Source: Sutcliffiella rhizosphaerae (GTDB lineage: Bacteria > Bacillota > Bacilli > Bacillales > Bacillaceae_I). From it: a stretch of DNA of 64,000 nt. The stretch spans positions 1-64,000 of the forward strand of contig NZ_CAKJTJ010000017.1 of NCBI RefSeq assembly GCF_917563925.1, read 5' to 3'. Shown one piece after another: positions 44,318 through 53,236 of this stretch. The number at the start of each line of letters is the position of its first letter. The stretch's first letter is position 1. A program made the translations under genes and the position numbers. Under the pieces are notes generated by a model. The model searched no databases and was not told the origin of the DNA. It saw nothing but the letters and a program-made list of their open reading frames with translations.

Positions 44318-46465
44318 TTAGTTTCTAGCAAGGACTACTGTACTGATAGGCTCTATTGCAATGTTTCTATTCAATTTTGCAAAGGGAATTTCACTTGCTT
44401 GCTTGTTATTAACTAGAAGTTCCCACTCTCCTTCACCTGGCAAAGAGATGTTTTCAGCTTGGAGACCATTATGAAATAAAATAAGGATATGATTCCATTT
44501 TCCATATTTACTTACTTCATGAAGATGGCACATAATCAAATTTGGTTTCACAAGAGGAAACTTCAAATGTTGTTGAATCTCAGTAGTGGAAGATAGTCGG
44601 AATGCTTTATGGGATTTTCTGAGCTGAATTAACCCTTTAATAAAATCAACATTATCCTCGAATAAATGCTTTCTTCCCCAATCCAAACCATTGATGGAAT
44701 CAGGTGACTTATAGCTGTTTTCTTCTCCATTTTTTGTTCGAAAAAACTCCTGTCCAGCATGTAAAAATGGGATTCCTTGCGAAAGAAGGACGATGGATGT
44801 TGCCAGCGTATGCCGCTTTCTTCTGGTCTCCTCATCTTCATGCTGGTTACTTAGATTTATTTTGTCCCACAAAGTATGATTATCGTGTGACTCTACATAG
44901 TTGATTGTTTGAATAGGTTCATTAAAAAGACCGTTAACACCTGCTTCAAACGGAATACTACCAGACAGGGTTTGCTTCATGAAAGAAATTTTATGATTGT
45001 TTCCTAACGCAAATCCCCTGTCAAACAAATTGAACGTGCTGCCTTTGATGGAATCCCGAAACATATCATTAAAAAAAGCAATATTAGGCATGTTTTTAGC
45101 ATTCTTGATCATTGCTTTTTTCTCGGATGCCAGTGGGGTATTTAAATCCCATCCCTCTCCTAAAATAATTACATCAGGTTTAATGGCTCTTACTTCTTGA
45201 TGGATAAGATTCATCGTATCTATATCCAAAATACCCATTAAATCGAAGCGAAAGCCGTCTACATCATATGTTTTCAACCAGTATTTCACAGAATCTATGA
45301 TAAATTTTCGGACCATTTTTCGTTCTGATGCTAAATCATTTCCAACCCCTGTACCATTAGAGGGCATTCCGTGGTCATCATGTCGGAAAAAATATCCTGG
45401 AACAATCTTTTCAAAGGAAGAATCTTCCCTTATAAACACATGGTTATAAACCACATCCAAAATGACTCTTACATTTTGTTGATGAAATGTGTTTATCAGT
45501 TCCTTTAATTCTATTATCCTTGAGTAGGGATCCTCTGGATTTGTAGCATAGCTTCCTTCCGGTACATTAAATAAAAGAGGATTATATCCCCAGTTATAAG
45601 ACTCATTTGGGTTTCTTTCGTCTACTCCTCCGTAATCGTTTACTGGTAAAAGCTCAACATGTGTAACACCAAGGTCGAGCAAATAAGGTAACCCAGTTTT
45701 ACCGCATTCGCTGATGGGAGGTATTTCAGAAAATGCCGCATATTTCCCCTTGTAATTCATGCCGCTTTTGGAATGAGATGAAAAATCGCGAACATGCAGT
45801 TCATAAATAATGGCATCTGTTACCTCTTTAAATGGTAATAATGGAACTTTTGGGATGCTTGCTTTTTCTTCATTAATGATAATTCCAGCACCTGAATTAA
45901 TACTGGACGCTGGTGTGTATGGATCAATTGCTTCTCTCCATATTAAGTTAACACAAACCAGATAAGTGTATCGGTATCCTTCTAAATCCCCTTTTACTGT
46001 TATTCGCCAAGTACCTTTATCTCCTCGTGTAAGGCTGTATAGAATAGGTTCTGTTATGTTCTGGGCAAGAAGCTTTATTTTAACCGAAGAGGCAGTTGGT
46101 GCCCAAAGTGTAAAAGCGGTTTCAGTTTTTTGATAGGCAAAACCTAGGTCATCCTTCTCATAGTGAAAAGCTTGGTCAAAGCTTTCTGTTCGAATCACTG
46201 CCCCAATTTGCAAATCCGTTATTCTATTATGTTCGTCCTTGACCATATACTTATCACCAATTAACACTCTAGCTTCTGTTTTACAAACATATTTCATGTT
46301 GTTAGGTAATGGGATTTTTTCAATAATAATTAATTCGGTTGTTGTTTTACCGTATAAAAGGGAAAAGGTAGAAGATTCGCCTTGATGAATTTCTTTCGGT
46401 AAAATAATGGTTATTTTATCCATTTCATCCAAATATGCTTCAAAATCTCTTTTGATGAAAATCAT
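44318..46465 (-). CDS. amyX: Type I pullulanase
   Basis: 715-residue GH13 debranching enzyme that hydrolyses alpha-1,6 bonds of pullulan and glycogen-type glucans. No signal peptide, so it acts in the cytoplasm like B. subtilis AmyX (718). A CBM48-like N-terminal part contains 'ETAFTLWAPTASSVKIKL' (near 113). The catalytic barrel has 'YNWGYNPLLFNVPEGSYATNP' (the pullulanase YNWGY motif, near 293), 'VILDVVYNHV' (near 338), 'VDGFRFDLMGI' (nucleophile Asp near 406), 'VIILGEGWD' (acid Glu near 435) and 'YVESHDNHTLWDK' (near 520). The start ATG at 46465 follows AAAAGGGGAGAGTAAAG. Probably the last gene of a unit starting at thpR. Confidence 0.95.
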   Translation of the reverse strand: MIFIKRDFEAYLDEMDKITIILPKEIHQGESSTFSLLYGKTTTELIIIEKIPLPNNMKYVCKTEARVLIGDKYMVKDEHNRITDLQIGAVIRTESFDQAFHYEKDDLGFAYQKTETAFTLWAPTASSVKIKLLAQNITEPILYSLTRGDKGTWRITVKGDLEGYRYTYLVCVNLIWREAIDPYTPASSINSGAGIIINEEKASIPKVPLLPFKEVTDAIIYELHVRDFSSHSKSGMNYKGKYAAFSEIPPISECGKTGLPYLLDLGVTHVELLPVNDYGGVDERNPNESYNWGYNPLLFNVPEGSYATNPEDPYSRIIELKELINTFHQQNVRVILDVVYNHVFIREDSSFEKIVPGYFFRHDDHGMPSNGTGVGNDLASERKMVRKFIIDSVKYWLKTYDVDGFRFDLMGILDIDTMNLIHQEVRAIKPDVIILGEGWDLNTPLASEKKAMIKNAKNMPNIAFFNDMFRDSIKGSTFNLFDRGFALGNNHKISFMKQTLSGSIPFEAGVNGLFNEPIQTINYVESHDNHTLWDKINLSNQHEDEETRRKRHTLATSIVLLSQGIPFLHAGQEFFRTKNGEENSYKSPDSINGLDWGRKHLFEDNVDFIKGLIQLRKSHKAFRLSSTTEIQQHLKFPLVKPNLIMCHLHEVSKYGKWNHILILFHNGLQAENISLPGEGEWELLVNNKQASEIPFAKLNRNIAIEPISTVVLARN

Positions 46466-46556
46466 CTTTACTCTCCCCTTTTACTATTAAAATGCCGCTA
46501 CCTGTATACTATTCATCATTTGTGTAAAGATTGAATGCAAATAGAATGTTCCTCCA

Positions 46557-47495
46557 TTATTGCCATTCTGGTCTATCCATATAAGTGGATTGGCAATGGG
46601 ATAGTAGTGCCCCTGCCGCTTTCAATTGATTAGCTTTCAAAGGCAAACTATTTCCTCTCATTTTCACAAACCAATTATCATATGTACGCTTGTCTACTAC
46701 TTCCACTTCTGTTGGTACATCGAAAATATCTATATAGCCTTTAGGGTGCAGCAACAATTTTTTTATCGGATAATTTATTTCATAAGGTGTAAGGATATTC
46801 TTTATGATTGTACCCATCCGATTCAGACTAATGGTTGGATTGACCAATTTTCTTTCATTTTCTTTTTCACGTACGGACCAGAAACGTTCATTACTCCCCA
46901 ATACCACGCTGTCAGTTTGTTCATCCAAATAATAGATGGCAAGTATTTCGCTTGGAGTAATGATGATTATTTCCAATTCTACTGGAGCTTGCTTAATAAG
47001 AAAAATTGGTTTGTACATCACAAAATATGTATCAGGAAATCGTTGAAGAAAATATTTTAAGAGACTATCCTTCTTATAATTTTGTTGAAGATAGGAAATC
47101 TTTCGAATAGTTGAGCTAGCCCATTTAATCTGAACAGGCAGAATGGAGTCAAGAAATTTTTGTTTTCTCTCTTCAGGTGTTAATCTTTCTGTTAGCTCTG
47201 GCAGCTCCCAATCGTCTTCTAAGTCTGATTCAGATGGATTAAGTTTCCCTACAAACAATTCTTCCTCCACCTCTTCCTTTTTTTTGAAAGTATTAACAAG
47301 AGTGCTCCATTTATTATCTTTCAATTGCTCTTTCTCTACCTCCACCACTTCAGGAGATGGTGCAACTGGAAATCTCCTCATTTCTTCGAATATATGCCAT
47401 TTTTGTTTCTTTAAGCGAATGTATTGGCTTGGATAGCGAAATATATCTGCTTCATACCGAGTTATATAGTCTTGTAATTTAATTAATTGCGCCAC
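46557..47495 (-). CDS. Conserved hypothetical protein (NERD-like/YtlQ-like)
   Basis: 312-residue soluble protein. The N-terminal third is charged; the centre ('FVMYKPIFLIKQAPVELEIIIITPSEILAIYYLDE', in parts, about 165-205) has the beta-strand pattern of nuclease-related NERD domains but the catalytic residues are not convincingly seen. The position next to thpR and amyX corresponds to ytlQ in B. subtilis, which I recall as a protein of unknown function. GTG at 47495 is the start, with AAAGAGTGATC upstream, 16 bases after the lrgB-like stop. I cannot give a function. Confidence 0.6.
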   Translation of the reverse strand: MAQLIKLQDYITRYEADIFRYPSQYIRLKKQKWHIFEEMRRFPVAPSPEVVEVEKEQLKDNKWSTLVNTFKKKEEVEEELFVGKLNPSESDLEDDWELPELTERLTPEERKQKFLDSILPVQIKWASSTIRKISYLQQNYKKDSLLKYFLQRFPDTYFVMYKPIFLIKQAPVELEIIIITPSEILAIYYLDEQTDSVVLGSNERFWSVREKENERKLVNPTISLNRMGTIIKNILTPYEINYPIKKLLLHPKGYIDIFDVPTEVEVVDKRTYDNWFVKMRGNSLPLKANQLKAAGALLSHCQSTYMDRPEWQ

Positions 47496-47511
47496 AGGTG
47501 ATCACTCTTTT

Positions 47512-48198
47512 CTATAAAAAATAATGAATGGTAGTCGGTAAAACAAGTGCATATAATAATGCCGAAAGTGTCATACTGATGGAACTGCAGGCTGCTTCCT
47601 TCTCACCATACTCCATTGCCTTTGCTGTACCAATTCCATGGGCTGCACATCCCAGTCCAAGTCCGACGCTTAAATAATGGGTGATTTTTAAAAAGTTTAA
47701 TAGTTTTGGTCCAATGACTGCACCTATGACACCACTAATAATCACAAGTGCTGCGGCAAGGCTAGGAATTCCACCTGATATATGGGCAATGTCCATTGCA
47801 ATTGGAGAAGTGACAGACTTTGGAAGAAATGAAACAGAATAGCTGAAATCTAAGTCAGCTACCTTTACGTAAAATAACCCTGAGACAATTCCTGCAGTTA
47901 CCCCAGTTAGCAATCCTACAACTAAAGGAAAGCGATAACGAACGATCGTATCCCTTTGGCTGTATAATGGGTAAGCTAGTGCCACAACAGCAGGTCCCAG
48001 AAATTCTTGAATCCACGAACCGCCAATCATATATGTAGCATAATTGATATTCATCCCCAATAAGACGACTATAATGACAGCTGTAGTTGTAACTACAGGA
48101 TTTAGGATGGAGAATTTATATTTGTAATAAATCATTCTCATGAACCAAAATACTATAATAGTAAAAAGGATATAAAGGCTCCCTTGCAAAACAATCAT
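47512..48198 (-). CDS. lrgB: LrgB/CidB-family membrane protein
   Basis: 228-residue polytopic protein of the LrgB family with about seven membrane segments. 'GGIPSLAAALVIISGVIGAV', 'FLPKSVTSPIAMDI' and 'GLGCAAHGIGTAKAME' are the conserved parts. With LrgA it forms the holin/antiholin-like or metabolite (pyruvate) transport pair studied in Staphylococcus and Bacillus. Its ATG overlaps the lrgA-like stop by 4 bases, so translation is coupled. Whether it corresponds to Lrg, Cid or YsbAB functionally cannot be decided from sequence; no LytS/LytT genes are adjacent. Confidence 0.88.
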   Translation of the reverse strand: MIVLQGSLYILFTIIVFWFMRMIYYKYKFSILNPVVTTTAVIIVVLLGMNINYATYMIGGSWIQEFLGPAVVALAYPLYSQRDTIVRYRFPLVVGLLTGVTAGIVSGLFYVKVADLDFSYSVSFLPKSVTSPIAMDIAHISGGIPSLAAALVIISGVIGAVIGPKLLNFLKITHYLSVGLGLGCAAHGIGTAKAMEYGEKEAACSSISMTLSALLYALVLPTTIHYFL

Positions 48199-48587
48199 CT
48201 TGCCTTTCCCCCTAAAGCCTTTGTTTTATTATCGACCACATCAGTTGCTTTTTGAGCAACCCAACTTGAACTCAACAAAACTAAAAAGGTGCCCACTGAA
48301 AGGGCCAGAAGCATCACCATTCCAGGTTTACTGAATAGAAACCCAAAATGCCCCATGACACCAACAGTGGCAGGTACAAAAAATAGTGGCAAATATAAAA
48401 GCAAGCGCTCGGCTCCAGCCTTAAGGAAATTCTCTTTTATTATTCCTGTTAATAATAAAAGAAACAGAAGGAGCATACCTATAATGCTCCCAGGAATAGG
48501 TATGCCTGACATGTCTTGAAGCACCATCCCTATTAGATAAAACAAATAAATAATGCTAATTTGTACTATTACTTTTATTCCCCACAT
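48195..48587 (-). CDS. lrgA: LrgA/CidA-family holin-like protein
   Basis: 130-residue membrane protein with four hydrophobic segments (about 7-25, 30-48, 62-80, 88-110). The motif 'IPIPGSIIGMLLLFLLL' and 'LLLYLPLFFVPATVGVM' is diagnostic of the CidA/LrgA family. Partner of the overlapping lrgB-like gene. It starts 9 bases after thpR, so thpR, lrgA and lrgB are one transcript. The Lrg-type subtype is uncertain. Confidence 0.88.
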   Translation of the reverse strand: MWGIKVIVQISIIYLFYLIGMVLQDMSGIPIPGSIIGMLLLFLLLLTGIIKENFLKAGAERLLLYLPLFFVPATVGVMGHFGFLFSKPGMVMLLALSVGTFLVLLSSSWVAQKATDVVDNKTKALGGKAR

Positions 48588-48596
48588 AACTAACCC

Positions 48597-49154
48597 CTAC
48601 TCCCCTATTAAAGGAAATTCTGCCTTGGCTTCATATTTCGGTATCTTATTAATATGAGTTTCATACAAAATGATTGAACGAACATTGAACGTATTTTTTA
48701 TCGTACTATATTCAGGAAGTGTATCCCTGCTAATGGATCCAGGTCCAACCCATTTCCTAGCCAATGTTATGTGTGGATGGAATGGGCGTGTATCCAACTG
48801 AAAGCCCACTTTCTCACATGCTTGGTAAACGTCTTTACGCAATTCATGGAGAGCATAAGATTCTTCTGTGCCATACCAAAAAATCCGAGGAGAATGCTGA
48901 TTGCCAAAAGTGCCCAACTCACTAAATGAAAGGGGAAATGTGGCGTGTTCTTTTGCTACTTTCCGCAACAATACCTTCAACTTCTCTTTTTGATCCTCAT
49001 CTACACTTCCCAAAAAAGCTAAAGTTATATGCAAATCATCAGGATGAACCCAACGGGCAAATGGAAATTTGCTGTTTATTTTCTGTATATAAAATGAAAA
49101 CTCCTCTTTCCACGAACCTGGCAATGGTATTGCAAGAAAAAAATGATTTTTCAT
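48597..49154 (-). CDS. thpR: RNA 2',3'-cyclic phosphodiesterase (LigT/ThpR)
   Basis: 185-residue 2H phosphoesterase that opens 2',3'-cyclic phosphates on RNA. The two catalytic HxT motifs are 'DLHITLAFLG' (His near 41) and 'FHPHITLARKW' (His near 128). The ATG at 49154 begins 'MKNHFFLAIPLP', the usual N-terminus, with GGGGTGAAAGG upstream; an in-frame earlier start is less likely. Corresponds to ytlP of B. subtilis by position. First gene of the thpR-lrgAB-46557 unit and divergent from the cysteine synthase gene. Confidence 0.9.
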   Translation of the reverse strand: MKNHFFLAIPLPGSWKEEFSFYIQKINSKFPFARWVHPDDLHITLAFLGSVDEDQKEKLKVLLRKVAKEHATFPLSFSELGTFGNQHSPRIFWYGTEESYALHELRKDVYQACEKVGFQLDTRPFHPHITLARKWVGPGSISRDTLPEYSTIKNTFNVRSIILYETHINKIPKYEAKAEFPLIGE

Positions 49155-49396
49155 CCTTTCACCCCACTGTTGTTTATAATATAGATTTACATTCAAATAA
49201 ACTGCGCTTATGTCTAATAACCCTATTTTACCAAAGAAAAAACTTACCTGTATTTATTCCCATAGAAATCTACATCAATCATAATTTTGACAAACCAAAA
49301 CTTTAGACTTTCTTCTTGTTAGTAAAAACATCTTTAGTAATTTTTATGATACAATTCGGAATAATCGATGTTACAGATTGAAAGGTTGTGGATAAT

Positions 49397-50335
49397 GTGA
49401 AAGTTGTAACTAATATGGCCGAACTAATCGGAAATACTCCCTTAGTGAAACTGAACCGGATTGTTCCAAATGGAGCAGCTACTGTGTACGTTAAGTTGGA
49501 ATTTCAAAATCCTAGTGGCAGCGTGAAAGACAGAGCCGCTTTCAATATGATTATCCAAGCAGAGAAAGAAGGGTTAATTAGACCAGGGTTCACCATAATC
49601 GAGCCTACAAGTGGTAACACTGGAATCGGTCTTGCCATGAACGCAGCAGCAAGAGGATATAAGGCAATATTAACAATGCCTGATACAATGTCCAAAGAGA
49701 GAATAAATTTATTGAAAGCATATGGGGCAGAGGTAGTATTAACCCCAGGTGAAGAAAAAATGCCAGGAGCAATAAAAAAGGCAAAGGAATTAGTGAATGA
49801 AATTCCAAACAGCTTTATGCCCATGCAGTTTGATAATCAAGCAAACTCCGATGCACATCGAAAGGCAACTGCCCAGGAAATTATTGCTGCTATGAAAAAA
49901 ATAGGGAAACCTCTTACAGCATTTGTAGCGACAGCTGGAACGGGCGGTACGATTACAGGAACAGGAGAAGAATTAAAGAAGCATTTTAATGGACTGACTG
50001 TGCATGTTGTCGAGCCTGCAGGTTCACCAGTATTGTCAGGCGGTAAACCTGGAAAGCACAAGCTTGTTGGGACAAGTCCTGGATTCATCCCAAATATTTT
50101 AAACCAAAATATTTATGATGAAATTTTTAAAATTAAAGACGAAGACGCTTACGATATTTCAAGAAAGCTAGCAAGTATGGAAGGTATTTTGGTTGGTCCA
50201 TCATCTGGTGCAGCATGCTACTCTGCTATTGAGGTCGCAAAACGATTAACTCCTGACGATGTAGTAGTTTGTATAGCTTGTGATACTGGGGAGAGATACC
50301 TTACAACTGATTTATTTGATTTTGAAAATAAGTAA
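49397..50335 (+). CDS. ytkP: Cysteine synthase A-like PLP enzyme (YtkP)
   Basis: 312-residue fold-type II PLP enzyme that makes cysteine from O-acetylserine and sulfide (or a related beta-replacement). PLP Schiff-base lysine is Lys44 in 'NPSGSVKDRAAF'; 'EPTSGNTGIGLA' binds the substrate; 'GTGGTITG' binds the PLP phosphate; 'GPSSGAA' is C-terminal. In B. subtilis this is YtkP, a paralogue of CysK. GTG at 49397 is preferred as the start (two GTGs in frame), giving the B. subtilis length. No S-box or CymR site was recognised upstream. Terminator follows at 50355. Confidence 0.92.
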   Translation: MKVVTNMAELIGNTPLVKLNRIVPNGAATVYVKLEFQNPSGSVKDRAAFNMIIQAEKEGLIRPGFTIIEPTSGNTGIGLAMNAAARGYKAILTMPDTMSKERINLLKAYGAEVVLTPGEEKMPGAIKKAKELVNEIPNSFMPMQFDNQANSDAHRKATAQEIIAAMKKIGKPLTAFVATAGTGGTITGTGEELKKHFNGLTVHVVEPAGSPVLSGGKPGKHKLVGTSPGFIPNILNQNIYDEIFKIKDEDAYDISRKLASMEGILVGPSSGAACYSAIEVAKRLTPDDVVVCIACDTGERYLTTDLFDFENK

Positions 50336-50354
50336 GGTTCATTTTGTTATTTAT

Positions 50355-50413
50355 AAAAAAGAAGCTGCCAGAAAATCGGATTTCAAGATTTTCTGGACAG
50401 CAAGTTTTTTTTT
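50355..50413. terminator. Bidirectional terminator between ytkP and the MFS gene
   Basis: CTGCCAGAAAATC and GATTTTCTGGACAG arms around nine bases, with an A run left and nine T residues right. The stop codon of the MFS gene lies inside the hairpin. Confidence 0.88.
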
Positions 50414-51585
50414 GATATTCTAACCAATTTTTTTTCAGACAGGCGTATCAATATGAGTAAAATAAGTCCTCCCAAAGTTAATACACCAAAAAATAGATAT
50501 ACATGAGCAACTGAATAATATTCAATCAAAAAACCACCTAAAAATGTACAAAACCAGCATCCGAGACCATTACCGACAGCAGTATACAATGAAACGGCTG
50601 TTGCACGGGCAGAGGTTGGAGAAATATCTCGAACGAACTGCAATGCTGCAGGGATAAATAGACCAACAGAAAATCCTTGAGCAATGGTGGACACATAAAC
50701 CACATACAATGGTGGCTCAAAAAAATATAAGGTCCAACGAATCATCGCAATGCTTGCAGCACTTATCATAATCACATATAGTCCGAACTTATTGATCCAT
50801 TTACCCGCTATCCGCATGAAAGGCGCTTCACTACCTGCAGCTAAAAGAAAAGCAATACCAACACCAGTAACAGTACCCCCAATATCTGTAATCAATAATC
50901 CAAAATAGAAATTATTAGCAAATATCGGGCCGAATATCAGAAAAGTTGTCACTAAGAACATCACAAACTTTGGCATTCTCACTAAAGTACCTAAACCATC
51001 TCTAACATTAACACTGATTGCCTGGCTTTCTTTAGGCAATTGTGTGGTAACAAATGTAGCTATTAATAACGCAGCAGAAAACGTATAAAAGATCACTTTT
51101 AGTGAAAAAAAGTCGGAAAGCCAACCCGCTATCAGAACAGCAACTGCAAAACCAAAAGCACCCCAAAGCCGAATATATCCATAATTTCCTTTTACACGTT
51201 GAACATAACTTATCGTAATACTATCCGAGATGGGAACAAGCGCACTTTGTGTAACAGCTAGTAAAAAAGCTAGTATTAAGAGCCCTGCATAGGTTCCCAT
51301 AAACGAAAAAACTATACCCGAAATAGCTGTTAAAAATAAGGTCCAAATTAATATTTGCTTTGGTTTTTGTGTATAGTCACTGAATATCCCCCAAAATGGT
51401 TGAACAAATATCATGACCACTGGGCTTATTGACATAATCATTCCAATTTGGGAACCAGTCAAACCAACATCCTCTTTCAAATAAACAGTTAATAGAGGGA
51501 ACAGCGCGCCAAAGCTGAAGAAAGTCAAAAAGAAGTAGCTGTTAAAATACCTTGTTGTCTTGTTTATTTGGCTGACACTATCCAT
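50383..51585 (-). CDS. MFS transporter (PPP-family, nucleoside/sugar-type)
   Basis: 400-residue 12-helix major facilitator. The N-terminal pattern 'FFSFGALFPLLTVYLKEDVGLTG' (in parts), 'FVQPFWGIFSDYTQ' and 'GNYGYIRLWGAFGFAVAV' is characteristic of the PPP/MFS_1_like group related to HsrA and 3-phenylpropionate and nucleoside transporters. Substrate not predictable. The C-terminus is short and basic. ATG at 51585. Single gene, convergent with ytkP; it may not be in the conserved B. subtilis block, so possibly acquired. Confidence 0.85.
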   Translation of the reverse strand: MDSVSQINKTTRYFNSYFFLTFFSFGALFPLLTVYLKEDVGLTGSQIGMIMSISPVVMIFVQPFWGIFSDYTQKPKQILIWTLFLTAISGIVFSFMGTYAGLLILAFLLAVTQSALVPISDSITISYVQRVKGNYGYIRLWGAFGFAVAVLIAGWLSDFFSLKVIFYTFSAALLIATFVTTQLPKESQAISVNVRDGLGTLVRMPKFVMFLVTTFLIFGPIFANNFYFGLLITDIGGTVTGVGIAFLLAAGSEAPFMRIAGKWINKFGLYVIMISAASIAMIRWTLYFFEPPLYVVYVSTIAQGFSVGLFIPAALQFVRDISPTSARATAVSLYTAVGNGLGCWFCTFLGGFLIEYYSVAHVYLFFGVLTLGGLILLILIRLSEKKLVRISKKNLLSRKS

Positions 51586-51604
51586 TTAATATCCTTCTTT
51601 CTCA

Positions 51605-51720
51605 AATCGTAAAAATAGCAGGAGGACCGAAAGCGCTTGCTGCTTGCTCAACTCCTTAAAATATTGGAATTGGCCTTTCGAGGGTGGATTTCACCTTCTT
51701 AACGACTAGCTTGTGATAGC
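51605..51720. repeat. Degenerate dispersed intergenic element
   Basis: 'CGAGGGTGGATTTCACCTTC' and the following 'TTAACGACTAGCTT' resemble the element at 18880-18920 ('GAGGGTTGGTTTTCACCTTT', 'GAACAATTTAGCTTT'). An AGCGCTTG-type dyad lies at its left end. No gene. Confidence 0.4.
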
Positions 51721-51754
51721 TAATGCAACCAAACCTTATACCCATAATCCAAAA

Positions 51755-51783
51755 TAAAGGCCACCTACATGAGGTGACCTTTA
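51755..51783 (-). terminator. Terminator of pepV
   Basis: AAAGGTCACCT and AGGTGGCCTTT arms around CATGT, then TATTTT on the minus strand. Confidence 0.85.
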
Positions 51784-51815
51784 TATTCTACCATAATCTA
51801 CTATATTATAAGTAT

Positions 51816-53231
51816 TTATTTTGCCAGCTCATAAATTGCTTGAGCATAGATGGCTGTAGCCTTCACCAGATCTTCAATAAATATATGTTCATCCTTCTGA
51901 TGCGCTACATCCTCCCTGCCTGGAAATAGCGGGCCGAATGCTACTCCAGCCTGTAAACTTCTGGCGTATGTGCCACCACCGATTGCAAGAAGGTCTGCCT
52001 TTTCTCCTGTTTGTTCTTCATATACCTTTTGCAAGGTTTGAATTAGTTCGTGTTCTTTTGGGACATGGTGTGGAGGAACCACACGGAATTTATTCACCTC
52101 AAAGCTATTCTCTTGTGTCACTTGCATTAACTTCCCTTTTACACTCTCCGTATCGCAAGTTACAGGAAAGCGGATGTTAACTCCTATTGAACCAATTGAA
52201 GCTTCCTTTTCATAATGAAAAACACCGACATTTACTGTTAAGTCAGCAGATACCGCATCATGATAATCAATGCCAAGCTTTTTTCCACGAGAATCAAATG
52301 CTAATTTTTCACTAATAAATGCAACATATGTAGCAGCATTCAAATCTAATGGTAGGGTGTTTAAAAAGGTCGCTAAATGGTAGCCAGCATTCACACCATT
52401 ATCAGGTTCCATTGCATGTGCCGATACTCCCTTTATAGATAGTGTCAGTGCACTTCCTTCTTCTGTAAACTCTCCTTCAACAGCATTTTCCGATATAAAT
52501 GATTGGAAAGCATGGGTTATCTCATCCATTCCTTCTGAAATTTCGAGTGTCGCTTGGGCATGGTCTGGCACCATATTTAAACGGCGTCCGGAATCAAATG
52601 ATAAAAGAGTGACCGCTGGTGACTGATTTTCTTCCCCTTCAAATTTCAAATGAAGTTGTATGTCACCAAGCCCTTTTTCTGCATGAATGATTGGAAAATC
52701 AGCATCAGGGGCAAAGCCTATGGTAGGCATTTCTTCTTGCTTAAAATAATGGTCGACACATTGCCAGCCACTTTCTTCGTCTGTACCAATAATGATCCTA
52801 ACTCTTTTGGAAAGAGGAAGTTCCATTTCCTTCACTATCTTAAGGGCATAATAAGCTGCCATTGTTGGTCCCTTATCATCTATAGCACCACGAGCGAATA
52901 TTTTTCCATCTCGGATCGTCGCACTAAATGGCTCATCTGTCCAACCATCCCCTTCAGGAACAACATCAACATGGCACAAGATTCCTACTAGGTCTTTTCC
53001 TTGACCATGCTCAATATGCCCGGCAAAGTGATCGACATTTTTTGTGACAAATCCATCTGCCTTTCCTTTTTGTAATAGAAATTGCAGTGCTTCTTCAATC
53101 CCTTTACCAAAAGGTGATTCAGGTGATACTTCTTCCTCATTCAGTACACTATTTATTTGCAATAAAGCTTGCGTGTCCTTTATTAAATCATCTTTACGCA
53201 TTTCCACTTCATTTAGCCAATTAATCCCCAT
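51816..53231 (-). CDS. pepV: M20-family dipeptidase PepV
   Basis: 471-residue zinc dipeptidase (Xaa-dipeptidase) corresponding to YtjP in B. subtilis. Metal-site motifs: 'VGILCHVDVVPEGDGW' (His near 87), 'ARGAIDDKGPTMAAYYAL' (Asp near 117), 'IGTDEESGWQCVDHY' (Glu-Glu near 152), 'FAPDADFP' (Asp near 177) and a C-terminal 'GPLFPGREDVAHQKDEHI' (His near 440). The lid domain separates them, as in PepV. ATG at 53231 is chosen because GTGAGGTGAG lies upstream within the end of the permease gene, 5 bases before; so it is co-transcribed with the ABC pair. Confidence 0.93.
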   Translation of the reverse strand: MGINWLNEVEMRKDDLIKDTQALLQINSVLNEEEVSPESPFGKGIEEALQFLLQKGKADGFVTKNVDHFAGHIEHGQGKDLVGILCHVDVVPEGDGWTDEPFSATIRDGKIFARGAIDDKGPTMAAYYALKIVKEMELPLSKRVRIIIGTDEESGWQCVDHYFKQEEMPTIGFAPDADFPIIHAEKGLGDIQLHLKFEGEENQSPAVTLLSFDSGRRLNMVPDHAQATLEISEGMDEITHAFQSFISENAVEGEFTEEGSALTLSIKGVSAHAMEPDNGVNAGYHLATFLNTLPLDLNAATYVAFISEKLAFDSRGKKLGIDYHDAVSADLTVNVGVFHYEKEASIGSIGVNIRFPVTCDTESVKGKLMQVTQENSFEVNKFRVVPPHHVPKEHELIQTLQKVYEEQTGEKADLLAIGGGTYARSLQAGVAFGPLFPGREDVAHQKDEHIFIEDLVKATAIYAQAIYELAK

Positions 53232-53236
53232 TTTTC

